Source: Pseudomonadota bacterium
Lineage (GTDB): Bacteria; Pseudomonadota; Alphaproteobacteria; Rhizobiales; Rhizobiaceae
NCBI GenBank assembly: GCA_023404095.1
Contig: JAEYDD010000053.1
Location: forward strand, 1 to 64,000
Length of the DNA: 64,000 bases
Direction of reading: 5' to 3'
The position numbers and the translations under genes were made by a program. Of this stretch, positions 33,207 through 42,140 are shown piece by piece; position 1 is the stretch's first letter; each line of letters starts with the position of its first letter. Under the pieces are notes generated by a model. It had not been told where the DNA came from and did not search any database. It saw only the letters and a list, made by a program, of their open reading frames with translations.

Positions 33207-34892
33207 CTAGAACAGGCCCTCGATCTGCCCCTGCTCGTTCAGGAAGATCTTCTCCGACGACGGCACCTTCGGCAGGCCGGGCATGGTCATGATCTCGCCG
33301 GTGATGACGACGACGAAACCGGCGCCGGCAGAAAGCCGCACTTCGCGAACCGGCACCGTATGCCCCTCCGGTGCGCCGCGCAGGTTCGGATCGGTCGAAA
33401 ACGAATACTGCGTTTTGGCCATGCAGATTGGCAGATGGCCATAGCCCTGTGCCTCCCAGGCATGCAACTGGTCGCGCACCGATTTGTCCGCGATCACCTC
33501 GCTTGCATGGTAGATGTCCTTGGCGATCGTCTCGATCTTATGGAAAAGCGACATGTCGTCGGGATAAAGCGGGGCGAACTGCGATCGCCCGGATTCGGCG
33601 AGCGCCACGACCTTGTGCGCCAGTTCCTCGATGCCGGCCGATCCCTCCGCCCAGTGCCGGCACAGCACGGCCTGCGTTCCGAGCGTCGCGACATAATCCT
33701 TGATCGCCTGGATCTCGCCTTCCGTATCGCTGGAAAAATGGTTGATCGCCACGATCACGGGCACGCCGAATTTCTTCACGTTCTGCACGTGTCGGCCGAG
33801 ATTGGCGCATCCCTTGCGCACCGCTGCGATGTTCTCCTCGCCGAGCGCGTCCTTCTTCACCCCGCCATTCATCTTCATCGCCCGCGCGGTTGCGACGATC
33901 ACGGCGGCATCGGGCTTCAGACCGGCCTTGCGGCACTTGATGTCGAAGAACTTCTCCGCGCCCAGATCCGCCCCGAAGCCGGCTTCGGTGACGACGTAGT
34001 CCGCAAGCTTCAGCGCCGTCTTGGTCGCCACAACGGAATTGCACCCATGCGCGATGTTGGCAAACGGACCGCCATGCACGAAGGCCGGATTGTTCTCCAG
34101 CGTCTGGACGAGGTTTGGCTGGATCGCATCCTTCAGCAGAACCGCCATGGCCCCGTCCGCCTTGATGTCGCGGGCAAAGACCGGGCTCTTGTCGCGGCGA
34201 TACCCGACGATGATGTTGCCGAGCCGCTTTTCGAGGTCAGCCAGATCCTCCGACAGACAGAGGATGGCCATGACCTCCGAGGCGACGGTGATGTCGAAGC
34301 CGGTTTCGCGGGGAAATCCGTTCGCCACGCCACCAAGTGAACAGACGATATCGCGCAGCGCCCGGTCGTTCATATCCATGACCCGGCGCCAGGCAATGCG
34401 GCGAATGTCGATATTCTGTTCGTTACCCCAGTAGATGTGGTTGTCGAGCAGGGCGGCAAGCAGGTTGTGCGCCGAAGTGATCGCATGGAAATCGCCGGTG
34501 AAATGGAGATTGATGTCCTCCATCGGCACCACCTGCGCATAGCCGCCGCCTGCAGCGCCGCCCTTGACGCCAAAGCATGGTCCAAGCGACGCCTCGCGGA
34601 TGCAGACGATCGCCTTCTTGCCGATCCGGTTCAGCCCGTCGCCAAGGCCGACCGTGGTCGTCGTCTTGCCCTCCCCTGCGGGCGTCGGATTGATGGCGGT
34701 GACGAGGATGAGCTTTCCATCCTTCTTCTGTCTTTGCGCGGCGATGAAGTCCGCACTGATCTTTGCCTTGTCGTGGCCGTAAGGGAGCAGCGCTTCGGCC
34801 GGTATGCCGAGGCTTGCGCCGATCTCGAGGATCGGCCTTTTGCTGGCCGCCCTGGCGATCTCAATGTCGGATGTGAAACCGGTATTGCCCAT
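33207..34892 (-). CDS. fhs: Formate--tetrahydrofolate ligase
   Basis: Makes 10-formyl-tetrahydrofolate from formate, ATP and THF in one-carbon metabolism. The 561-residue protein has the family's usual length. The ATP-binding loop is INPTPAGEGKTTTTVGL (about 66-82). Other conserved segments are SLGPCFGVKGGAAGGGYAQV (about 101-120), FTGDFHAI, FVHGGPFANIAHGCNS and TEAGFGADLGAEKFFDIKCR. It stands alone with no neighbouring folate gene. A purine-rich GGGGAGG site precedes the ATG at 34892. RIME copy A lies directly downstream. Confidence 0.97.
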   Translation of the reverse strand: MGNTGFTSDIEIARAASKRPILEIGASLGIPAEALLPYGHDKAKISADFIAAQRQKKDGKLILVTAINPTPAGEGKTTTTVGLGDGLNRIGKKAIVCIREASLGPCFGVKGGAAGGGYAQVVPMEDINLHFTGDFHAITSAHNLLAALLDNHIYWGNEQNIDIRRIAWRRVMDMNDRALRDIVCSLGGVANGFPRETGFDITVASEVMAILCLSEDLADLEKRLGNIIVGYRRDKSPVFARDIKADGAMAVLLKDAIQPNLVQTLENNPAFVHGGPFANIAHGCNSVVATKTALKLADYVVTEAGFGADLGAEKFFDIKCRKAGLKPDAAVIVATARAMKMNGGVKKDALGEENIAAVRKGCANLGRHVQNVKKFGVPVIVAINHFSSDTEGEIQAIKDYVATLGTQAVLCRHWAEGSAGIEELAHKVVALAESGRSQFAPLYPDDMSLFHKIETIAKDIYHASEVIADKSVRDQLHAWEAQGYGHLPICMAKTQYSFSTDPNLRGAPEGHTVPVREVRLSAGAGFVVVITGEIMTMPGLPKVPSSEKIFLNEQGQIEGLF

Positions 34893-35166
34893 TCTTCCTC
34901 CCCTTCGAATGGAAATGACGTCGATTGCGCCTTACGTCCCGCTCTGTTCTTGTCTTTGCGGTTGTGACCACCGTGACGCGCATCACGCATATTTAGACCC
35001 GCAAAGGCCGCCCGAAGCCACAGTGTTTTGCGCCGATCCCGCTCACATTTGCGTCTGTCCGGCGATAATCGCTTGCAGCCGTCCGCAAAATATGGAGAGA
35101 GGATCACCAGCAATCATGCACTTTCCCCGCGAATATGACGACCAAGGACAAGATGGGTAGGGAATC

Positions 35167-35628
35167 ATGAAGGAACTTGATCGACTTGACCGCAAAATTC
35201 TCCGCGCGCTGCAGCAGGAGGGGCGGTTGTCCAACATCGAACTGGCCGAGAAGGTGAACCTGTCGCCGACGGCAACCGCCGAGCGCGTCAAGCGCCTGAC
35301 CCGCGACGGTTACATCACCGGCTACATGGCGATCCTTTCCCCGGAACGCCTCGGGCGCAACCTGCTCGTCTTCGTGCAGATCAAGCTCGACCGCACCACC
35401 CCCGACGTGTTCGACACGTTTGCCGAGGCCGTTCGCCAGAGCGACAACGTGATGGAGTGCCATATGGTCGCCGGCGGCTTCGACTATCTCGTCAAGGCGC
35501 GGGTTGCCGGCATGGAAGCCTACCGGACCTTCCTCTCCGATGTTTTCCTGTCGCTGCCCGGCGTGCGCGAGACCCACACCTATGCGGTGATGGAAGAGGT
35601 CAAGAGCACAGGCTGGCTACCGGTCTGA
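35167..35628 (+). CDS. Lrp/AsnC family transcriptional regulator
   Basis: A 153-residue regulator with an N-terminal winged helix-turn-helix (LDRLDRKILRALQQEGRLSNIELAEKV then SPTATAERVKRL, about 4-45). A C-terminal RAM ligand-binding domain follows, with VMECHMVAGGFDYLVKARV near 95-113. The sequence is close to the Lrp/PutR type of rhizobia. No putA or amino-acid gene is adjacent, so the target and effector cannot be read from context. The gene is divergent from fhs with a 274-bp gap. Confidence 0.88.
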   Translation: MKELDRLDRKILRALQQEGRLSNIELAEKVNLSPTATAERVKRLTRDGYITGYMAILSPERLGRNLLVFVQIKLDRTTPDVFDTFAEAVRQSDNVMECHMVAGGFDYLVKARVAGMEAYRTFLSDVFLSLPGVRETHTYAVMEEVKSTGWLPV

Positions 35629-35703
35629 GGCACAGCACGACAGAATGGGAAGCCGCCCGCGAAAAGGGCGGCGTCCACCGCGGCACAGAGCGGCCCTGTA
35701 CCC

Positions 35704-36870
35704 TCAGCGCGCGAGGATATCGCGCATCTCCACCAGGTTGGAGCGAACGCGCAGGATGTAGAAGCCCATCGTCGCCAGATGCGTCGGCATGATCCACCCA
35801 TCCTCGCGGCCGTTTGAGATGATGATCGGCTGGATGTTCAGGGCCGAGCGCAGTTGTTTCAGCGTCTCGTTCCAGATCTGCGTCAGGCCGCGCTGGGCGA
35901 TGACGCTGTCGAAGTCGGCCCCGGCTGCCGACAGGATGCCGTAGTAGCCGTAGAGCTGGCCGAAGGCGAACCAGAAACGGTCGTCCGCACGGACGTCGAA
36001 CCAGCCGCCGTTGTGGAATTCGGAGCGCTCGCGGATGATCGCCGACGTATTGCCGATGTCGTTGGCGATGCGGTCGAGAAACTCCACGAGGTTGTCGGAC
36101 CGCGCATCGAACGTAGAGTTGCAGGCGGTCAGCGAGGCGTTGAACCTCTGCAGGTCGCGCGCCGCCGCTCGGTAGATGCTGGGGGTCGGCGTCCTCGGGC
36201 CGAACGGGCTCAGGCTGAAGTACCAGGTCTCCTCGTCGAACTGGATGTTGCCGCGTGCAGACTGCAGGTCGTTGTTGACCCCGGAAGTGCCACGCACGCG
36301 GCCGAGCGAATCCACCAGTTCCACCGTCGTACGGCGAACCGCCTGGTTGACGCCGCGCTGGAACGACGCCTTGTTGTCGAGCCACGGCGTGTCGTCCCAG
36401 TCGATGCCGAACAGGCCGAGCTTGTAGAGCACCATCGACGAGATCCAAGCGTTCTGGTTGACGTTGAAGTCGATCAGGTCGGCGGCGACATCGACGATTG
36501 CGGAGCGCTCGCAGGCATTTGCCGGAGCTGCCTGCCCCGCCGTCTGTCCGGTCGGCGTCGTCGCGCCCGAAGACGGGGCAGCGCTCTTCACCGGCAGGCC
36601 GGCGTCGTTTTTGCGCGCGGGGAAATTGTAGGCGTTGACGTAGTCGATGTTGAAGTTGGTCCAGACCTGCGTCTGCCAGATGAAGTAGCCGTAGAGGGCA
36701 ACAAGCCCGATCAATACAATGCCGATCGGCCCCTTGATCAGCCAGTTGCGCTGTCGATACCAGTTCGCCGCCGCGACGAAGGGCCAGACAAGCCATGATA
36801 TGAAGAGCCCGATGCCCCGTCCGATGGCAGCAAAGACGCGCTGGAAGAACGCGACGATCGGGTCAAGCAT
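35704..36870 (-). CDS. DUF2333 membrane-anchored protein
   Basis: A 388-residue DUF2333 protein. The N-terminus has a hydrophobic region at about 14-32 and a clear membrane helix at about 46-63 (GPIGIVLIGLVALYGYFIW). A large periplasmic domain follows, ending in DGWIMPTHLATMGFYILRVRSNLVEMRDILAR. The family is widespread and uncharacterised. ATG 36870 has an AGAGGAAA site at good spacing; ATG 36876 is also in frame. It overlaps the end of the upstream 433-aa gene by 8 bp and is the last gene of the minus-strand block from 43229, suggesting a membrane partner for the cytosolic AAA ATPase. Confidence 0.82.
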   Translation of the reverse strand: MLDPIVAFFQRVFAAIGRGIGLFISWLVWPFVAAANWYRQRNWLIKGPIGIVLIGLVALYGYFIWQTQVWTNFNIDYVNAYNFPARKNDAGLPVKSAAPSSGATTPTGQTAGQAAPANACERSAIVDVAADLIDFNVNQNAWISSMVLYKLGLFGIDWDDTPWLDNKASFQRGVNQAVRRTTVELVDSLGRVRGTSGVNNDLQSARGNIQFDEETWYFSLSPFGPRTPTPSIYRAAARDLQRFNASLTACNSTFDARSDNLVEFLDRIANDIGNTSAIIRERSEFHNGGWFDVRADDRFWFAFGQLYGYYGILSAAGADFDSVIAQRGLTQIWNETLKQLRSALNIQPIIISNGREDGWIMPTHLATMGFYILRVRSNLVEMRDILAR

Positions 36871-38164
36871 TGGCATTTTCCTCTCGAATTCCGAAGAGCC
36901 TCTGCCGGAAGGCGGGCTTGTTCTCAAGATAGGTACGCGTCAGCGTTTCAACCACGAATTCTCTAAACTTTTCGCTGAGCTTTTCATAGGATTCGTAGAA
37001 GCCCTGCTTGTCAAAGACGAAACGGGACACGAAATCGAACGGCGTGATCTGCGAAATAAGCCGGTTGACCAGCCACTGGTCCGGATGGGCGGGCGCTGCC
37101 CGCACCAGCAGGAAGCGCGGCCATGGCGCCACGTCCTTGATGCGGATCTCGCCGGTGGCGGAAATGATGCGGATTGCTTCCTGCAGGAAGGGATAGATGC
37201 CGTCTTCAGCGATCAGCGTCGCGTTGCGGTGCATCCAGGTCTGGATCCAGATCCGGTCCGCTTTGGCAAGATCAGCGCGCGGATCCGCCTTGTTGACCAG
37301 GTTCAGGATCGCCATGTCCGCACGGTGCTGCAAGAGCCCGGAAGCCTCCACCCAGGACGCCCGCGGCAGCTCCAGCCGCTTCGTCGAGGCCAGAAATTCG
37401 AAGATGCGCGGATAGTCGTCGAGCGCGATGTAGCTGACCTGCCAGGGGCGCGAACGCCGAAAGCCGGGCACGGACGGATCGCAGATCACCGTCGTCTGCC
37501 GGCCGTCGAGAAATACGTAGACCCCGCCGAAATGATTGGCCCAGAAGGCCTCGTGGCGGAACACGAGCTGGTCGGGCACGAGCGCGTTCTGGCGGATGTC
37601 TCCGGTCTGTTTGGACAGTTCCACCATCCGGTTCAGCATCGCGTCGTCCGCCCAGGCGTTCGGCACCGTCTTCAACCGGTCGACCAGTGTGCGAAGTTCC
37701 GCCGCCTTGCCAAGCACGTCCTCCGCCGACAGAACCCGGAAGCGCACCTCGTTGATCGAAAGCAGGTCGTCGATGTCATTGATGACGGAGACGCTGTCCT
37801 CGATCTCGCCGTAGAGCGCGTCGCGGATCGTCACCGCATTGATCGCACGCGCATTTGCGTTGAAGAATTCATGCATCAGGGCGGCGGTATTGGAGAAACT
37901 CGTGTGCACCACCGGCAGGTCGACCTGGTCCGGCGTCAGGATGATGAAGCGGCGGTTCACCCGGTTTGGATCGAGATAGTCCCGGTCGCCGAGCTCATCT
38001 GCGATCTCGGGCGAAAACCCGGTCATGTCGATGCCGAAGCGCGCAAGGTTCGTCCGCGGCAGCCCGAAGGCTTCCAGCGCCTTGTTGTAGCGCTCGACCA
38101 GATGCGGTTCGGATACGTCGAGCAGCCGCCCGTAGATCAGCTCAGCTTCGAGGAGGTGTTTCAT
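36863..38164 (-). CDS. DUF6638-type protein, 433 aa
   Basis: A 433-residue soluble protein without signal peptide or membrane helix. I recall rhizobial proteins of this kind annotated as DUF6638, but no function is known. Visible features are an N-terminal MKHLLEAELIYGRLLDVSEP, a central acidic stretch (EIEDSVSVINDIDDLLSI), and FRHEAFWANHFGGVYVFLDGRQTTVI near residue 217. It overlaps DUF2333 by 8 bp, and its start lies 14 bp after the antitoxin-like gene, so all three share one transcript. Confidence 0.75.
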   Translation of the reverse strand: MKHLLEAELIYGRLLDVSEPHLVERYNKALEAFGLPRTNLARFGIDMTGFSPEIADELGDRDYLDPNRVNRRFIILTPDQVDLPVVHTSFSNTAALMHEFFNANARAINAVTIRDALYGEIEDSVSVINDIDDLLSINEVRFRVLSAEDVLGKAAELRTLVDRLKTVPNAWADDAMLNRMVELSKQTGDIRQNALVPDQLVFRHEAFWANHFGGVYVFLDGRQTTVICDPSVPGFRRSRPWQVSYIALDDYPRIFEFLASTKRLELPRASWVEASGLLQHRADMAILNLVNKADPRADLAKADRIWIQTWMHRNATLIAEDGIYPFLQEAIRIISATGEIRIKDVAPWPRFLLVRAAPAHPDQWLVNRLISQITPFDFVSRFVFDKQGFYESYEKLSEKFREFVVETLTRTYLENKPAFRQRLFGIREENANA

Positions 38165-38178
38165 ATTAGCGGCTTTTC

Positions 38179-38598
38179 TCAGGCGGCAGTGCCGTTTTCA
38201 GTCTCTTCGCCCCAGGCCACGAGATCGTCGAGATCGACCTTCAACGCCCGCGCGATCTTCTTCAGCACCGAGATGCTGCCTTCCTTCTTTTGGGACTCGA
38301 TTTCCGACAGGTAGGCGGCGCTGATGCCAGCCGAGGCGGCGAGATCCTTGGCCGAAAGTCCGCGGAAGTCCCGCCAAACCCGCACCGGGCTCTCGCCGTC
38401 GATCATCCGGTTGACGAATTCGGCGGGGATGAACTCTTCCTGGCCACGCGCGAGACGCTCCTCGAAGGCTTTGATGGCGAGACCGTCCTCGAGATCCTCG
38501 AGTCGCTCCGCAAGCTTCAGCAGCGTCTCGTAGTCCTTGAGGCTGATGACCACCATGTCCTCGCCATTGGGCGTCTTGAACGATGTCATGCCGTTCAT
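38179..38598 (-). CDS. HTH antitoxin-like regulator (HigA/RelB-like partner)
   Basis: A 139-residue protein. The N-terminal part resembles a Phd/YefM-like segment (EDMVVISLKDYETLLKLAERLEDL). A C-terminal XRE helix-turn-helix is present (RDFRGLSAKDLAASAGISAAYLSEIESQKKEGSISVLKKIARALKVDLDDLV, about 80-130). It follows the RelE-like gene by 2 bp; a TTG at 38604 would overlap the toxin stop. The toxin-first order is the HigBA arrangement. It probably binds the toxin and represses the pair's promoter. It lies inside the larger AAA-ATPase block. Confidence 0.82.
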   Translation of the reverse strand: MNGMTSFKTPNGEDMVVISLKDYETLLKLAERLEDLEDGLAIKAFEERLARGQEEFIPAEFVNRMIDGESPVRVWRDFRGLSAKDLAASAGISAAYLSEIESQKKEGSISVLKKIARALKVDLDDLVAWGEETENGTAA

Positions 38599-38600
38599 GT

Positions 38601-38861
38601 TCAAATCCCTTCGTAAGCTTCGCCGCGCGCTGCGACCCTGACGACGTCGATGATCATGCCATCCTCCCGGAAGATCACACGCCAGTCGCCGACGCGCAGC
38701 CGGTAGTAATTCAATCCCTGCAACTTCTTCACGTTGTTTGCCTGCGACGCCGGGTCAACAGCGTACTGTTCGATCTTTAGCCGTATGCGGCGGGCATCGG
38801 CTCCGGGAATCCGCGCCAGTTTCCGTAAGGCCTGCCGGCTGTAGACGATCTGCTTCATCAT
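38601..38861 (-). CDS. RelE/ParE superfamily toxin
   Basis: An 86-residue basic protein with the RelE/ParE fold pattern. It has YSRQALRKLARIPGADARRIRLKIEQYA (helices 1-2), then KKLQGLNYYRLRVGDWRVIFRED and a final DVVRVAARGEAY strand. The conserved YYRLRVGDWRVI block is typical of mRNA-cleaving RelE relatives, in which basic and tyrosine residues do the work. Start at 38861 (MMKQIVYS); the frame extends a few residues upstream. Directly followed by an XRE antitoxin gene 2 bp away. Confidence 0.85.
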   Translation of the reverse strand: MMKQIVYSRQALRKLARIPGADARRIRLKIEQYAVDPASQANNVKKLQGLNYYRLRVGDWRVIFREDGMIIDVVRVAARGEAYEGI

Positions 38862-38925
38862 AAGCCGAGCCCGCGCACTCGGCAATTGAATTCGCCCTCA
38901 GCGAATATTCCACAAAGGGTCGCGC

Positions 38926-40836
38926 CTACCACCTCCCCTCCGCCTTCATCGCCTCGATCTCCGCGACCGCCCGCTCCCGCAGCCGTTCCTTTCGGATGAT
39001 GTCGGTCACCGCGGCGTCGTCGGACTTGTCGGCGTAGCGGAATTCGCTGTCGGCGTAGCGATTGATCTCCTGCAGCACCATCTCCATCGTGATCGGCCCG
39101 CGCAGGTCTTCGATCATGCTCTTCTTCTCGTCGTAGGACTTGTGCATGAAGGCGTCGGGGGTGGCGAACCAGTCGTCGGGCAGATCGACGTCCATCGCCC
39201 GCATCTTGATCGCGTCGGTGACGTTCTTGATTGCCCGTCCCGTGAAGCGCGGCTCGGCCTCCTTGATCATGTGCAGGTAGGCGCCGACGTCGGCGAGCGT
39301 CGCCATCTTGCCGTGCGCCTTCTGGTATCGTTCCCACACTTTGAGAAGTCCGTCTTCCTGCGGCAGCGCGTGCTGCCCGTAGGAAGTCGAGACCGCCGTC
39401 TTGATCTCCTGTCCGGCCAGAAGCGCATGCTCGCCGAGCGGGATCGAATGGTTCTTGCCGACGAGCAGCGCGAAGATGTCGACATAATCGGCGCGCGACT
39501 GCGGCCCGTCGACCAGCCAGCGGGCGCCCGCGCGCTGACGCAGCGCGTCGTCGACGTTTTCGGGATAGTTGGAGAACATGCCGAAGGTGCAGTTGCCGCG
39601 CACCACCGTCGAGGCGCCGGCAAAGCTCTCCATCAAGACGGCCGTCACCTCGTGCTGGCCGGCCGACGCCCGGTCGTCGGAGCGCTTGGCGGCCACCTGG
39701 TCGACATCGTCGATCGTGCCGAAGCCGATTGCGCGCGGGTTGACGACGTTGTTGACGAAGTCCTTGCAGTTCTGGCCTGACTTGCCCTGATAGGAAGAGA
39801 TCTGGTCGACGCCGAAGTTCTCGTAGTGGAACGGATAGCCGGCCACCCGGCAATACTCGTCGAGCAACCCCGCCAGCATCTGGATCAGCATGGTCTTGCC
39901 GGTGCCCGGCATGCCGTCGCCGATGAAGGTAAAGAGAAAGCCGCCGAGCTCGACGAACGGGTTCATCTGCCGCTCGAAGTCATAGGCCATCAGCATCTTG
40001 GCAAGCCGCAGCGCCTGGTACTTGGCGATGTGGTTGCCAACGATGTCGGTCGGCTTCTTGAACGTCATCGAAAGCGGCTTGCGCTTCTGCCCCGGCGCGA
40101 CGTCGAAGCCGTTGAGAGTGAAATCGTCCTGCTCGATGCGGATATGCGCGCTCTCGAAGCTCGAAAGCCCCGAAAAGCGCGCCTTGCGGCCGATCAGTCC
40201 CTCCAGCGCCACGCGGGCGAAGGCGCGCGCGCGCGCAACCAGCGTCGTGTCGTCGGCCGCTCCCGCAATCGCCCGGTCAAGGCCGGCGACGAGGCTCTTG
40301 GCGGCATCCTGGGCGGTGTCGAACAGGTAGTCCGGCTCGTCGGTGTCCTCCGCCGGCTCGCCCTCGCCGGACAGCATGGCGCCGAGATAGGCAGCAAGGG
40401 TGAAGGCGCAGACATAGGCAGACGCCGACAGCAGCGCCTTGAAGCGTTCCGCCTCTTCCCCGGAAAGCGGCGCGGTGGCATTGCGCGCCTGCAACTGCTC
40501 CAGTTCCGTCTGCCGGGCGAAGACGTCGGCGACGGCCAGCGCGATCTCGATGCCACGGCGGGCACGATAGAGCAACTGGTGCTGCGCCGGCGACAAAAGC
40601 GGGTCGCCCGGCCGCACCGCGGCGATCGTCTTTGCAAGCTCGACCTCGCGCGAGCGCCGCATGCCGCCGGTCGAGACGGTCGAAACGAAGCGCCGCCCGG
40701 TGCCTGCGATCGGCGCGCCCGCGGGGCCTCCATCGCTCTCCAGGATGGCGAGCCGCGTCACCATGCTCTGCGCCACCGCGCGGTGTTTGGCGATATCGCT
40801 TTCCGAAATCATCGTCAGTCCGGCGTTCAAGCTCAT
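38926..40836 (-). CDS. AAA family ATPase, 636 aa
   Basis: A 636-residue ATPase. The N-terminal ~250 residues are helical and unknown. The AAA core starts near 290: GDGMPGTGKTMLIQML is Walker A (about 304-319) and GFGTIDDVDQVAAKR (about 370-384) is Walker B. A later FGMFSNYPENVDDALRQRAGARW segment holds the sensor and arginine finger. It starts 4 bp after the stop of the 382-aa gene and is followed by the toxin gene after 64 bp. The partners (coiled coil, 382-aa, DUF6638, DUF2333) suggest it remodels a membrane-associated complex; this is inference. Confidence 0.85.
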   Translation of the reverse strand: MSLNAGLTMISESDIAKHRAVAQSMVTRLAILESDGGPAGAPIAGTGRRFVSTVSTGGMRRSREVELAKTIAAVRPGDPLLSPAQHQLLYRARRGIEIALAVADVFARQTELEQLQARNATAPLSGEEAERFKALLSASAYVCAFTLAAYLGAMLSGEGEPAEDTDEPDYLFDTAQDAAKSLVAGLDRAIAGAADDTTLVARARAFARVALEGLIGRKARFSGLSSFESAHIRIEQDDFTLNGFDVAPGQKRKPLSMTFKKPTDIVGNHIAKYQALRLAKMLMAYDFERQMNPFVELGGFLFTFIGDGMPGTGKTMLIQMLAGLLDEYCRVAGYPFHYENFGVDQISSYQGKSGQNCKDFVNNVVNPRAIGFGTIDDVDQVAAKRSDDRASAGQHEVTAVLMESFAGASTVVRGNCTFGMFSNYPENVDDALRQRAGARWLVDGPQSRADYVDIFALLVGKNHSIPLGEHALLAGQEIKTAVSTSYGQHALPQEDGLLKVWERYQKAHGKMATLADVGAYLHMIKEAEPRFTGRAIKNVTDAIKMRAMDVDLPDDWFATPDAFMHKSYDEKKSMIEDLRGPITMEMVLQEINRYADSEFRYADKSDDAAVTDIIRKERLRERAVAEIEAMKAEGRW

Positions 40837-40840
40837 CGCG

Positions 40841-41989
40841 TCATACCCCGCTGACCACCTGGTTTCCGGAAATCACGTGCACCTTGTATTCGCCGAAGAT
40901 CGCTTCCGCCTCGCCGGCGGCATAGAGCGCCTGATAGGCATCGTGCGGCACCAGTGCATGCTTCTCGAAGCCGCTGACGCCCATCCGCGCCGCCTCGAGA
41001 TTGTTGGTATCGATGTAGAACTCCTCCTGCGCCGGCGTCGAGCTCCAGAAGCCCTTGCTTGCCGGGCGCTCCGCCTGCGAGAACACTTCCTGCACCGTCC
41101 AGGTCAGAAGCCAGGCGTTCTCCACCTTGCGCACCTTCGACAGGATGTCGCGGACCTTCTGATTGTTCTCGGTGATGTCTGCGGAATAGAACGGGCCGAG
41201 CACGATGCGGCGCAGCTGCTTGGGATGCAGCATCGCGAAGTCGCGGTCGAGATTGGTCGCGATCGTTACCGGCGACAGTGAATAGGCACTGTTCTTCAGC
41301 GCGAAATCGTCGAAGCGGCTGGCAAGCTCCGGATTGAGCAGCCCCCCCACCGGAAGGTCGATCTGAACGTCGGGGTTGAGCTTGCCGTCCTTGGTCACCA
41401 GCAGTTCGACGATCTTCTCCGAACTATCCTCGATCGTCGCCATGTAGACCATCGGCAGCGTGCTGGCGCCGTCGAAGGCGCCCCAGCTGACGACATAATA
41501 GGGCCGCATCGTCTTCGGATTGACGGCGACGCGGATCGTCTCCGGCAGCACGAAGGGCGAGAACACCTCCCCCTTGCCAATCTGCTGCAGATACATCCGC
41601 TCGGCCATGCGCGCCTGCAGCTCGGTCGGAAAAGCCTTGTTGCGCAGGATGAAGTCGGCCATCTCGCCACGCAGCTGATCGGCGCCCGGGATCTCCGAAA
41701 GCCGCTTTTCCGCGCCCTTGCGATCGTTTTCGAGTTCGAGGACGTTCTGGTAGACCGGGAAGCCGCTCTCGGCGCGCGAGATGCGGAACTGGTCGACGAA
41801 CCCGATCCGGTTCTCCCAGCAGGAAAACGACGCCTTCAACCGCCCAAGATAGGGAACAATCGCCTCGCCGATCACGCCGTGCTGGTAGAGCGGCGAGTTG
41901 CGGTCGCCGAGAAAAACCTCCAGCCCGCCGAGTGCTGCCCGGATCGAGTTGAAGTACTGCGCGACCGCGCTGTCGGCTGGGGGTTTCAT
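40841..41989 (-). CDS. Hypothetical protein, 382 aa (AAA-ATPase operon)
   Basis: A 382-residue soluble protein with no signal peptide or membrane helix. Visible features are a helical first third (NSIRAALGGLEVFLGDRN and ELENDRKGAEKRLSEI), a strand-rich middle beginning TIRVAVNPKTMRPYYVVSWG, and a C-terminal part with VENAWLLTWTVQEVFSQAERP. I do not recognise a domain. It is separated from the AAA gene by 4 bp. Function unknown; probably obligately linked to the ATPase. Confidence 0.75.
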   Translation of the reverse strand: MKPPADSAVAQYFNSIRAALGGLEVFLGDRNSPLYQHGVIGEAIVPYLGRLKASFSCWENRIGFVDQFRISRAESGFPVYQNVLELENDRKGAEKRLSEIPGADQLRGEMADFILRNKAFPTELQARMAERMYLQQIGKGEVFSPFVLPETIRVAVNPKTMRPYYVVSWGAFDGASTLPMVYMATIEDSSEKIVELLVTKDGKLNPDVQIDLPVGGLLNPELASRFDDFALKNSAYSLSPVTIATNLDRDFAMLHPKQLRRIVLGPFYSADITENNQKVRDILSKVRKVENAWLLTWTVQEVFSQAERPASKGFWSSTPAQEEFYIDTNNLEAARMGVSGFEKHALVPHDAYQALYAAGEAEAIFGEYKVHVISGNQVVSGV

Positions 41990-41993
41990 GCTT

Positions 41994-42103
41994 GCCCCTC
42001 ATCCGCACGCCGGCACCTTCTCCCGGCAAGCGGTGAGAAGACCCAAGCCGCATCGCGTCCGTCCCCTCTCCCCGTATGCGGGGAGAGGGCCAGCGGGAGG
42101 GGC
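41994..42103 (+). repeat. RIME-like intergenic mosaic element, copy B
   Basis: About 110 bp filling the gap between the coiled-coil gene and the 382-aa gene. It starts GCCCCTCATCCGCACGCCGG and holds a perfect hairpin, CCCTCTCCCC (42064-42073) and GGGGAGAGGG (42080-42089). It is homologous to copy A at 33071-33182 in inverted orientation. As an RNA hairpin inside a probable operon it could affect message stability. Confidence 0.7.
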
Positions 42104-42140
42104 ACCTTGCCGAAGCGAAAACCCACCCGGCCCATCGCCG

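Noticed and set aside
36719..38314. A 531-codon plus-strand frame opposite the DUF6638-type and DUF2333 genes
   Set aside because: Antisense shadow; its composition is typical of GC-rich reverse frames.
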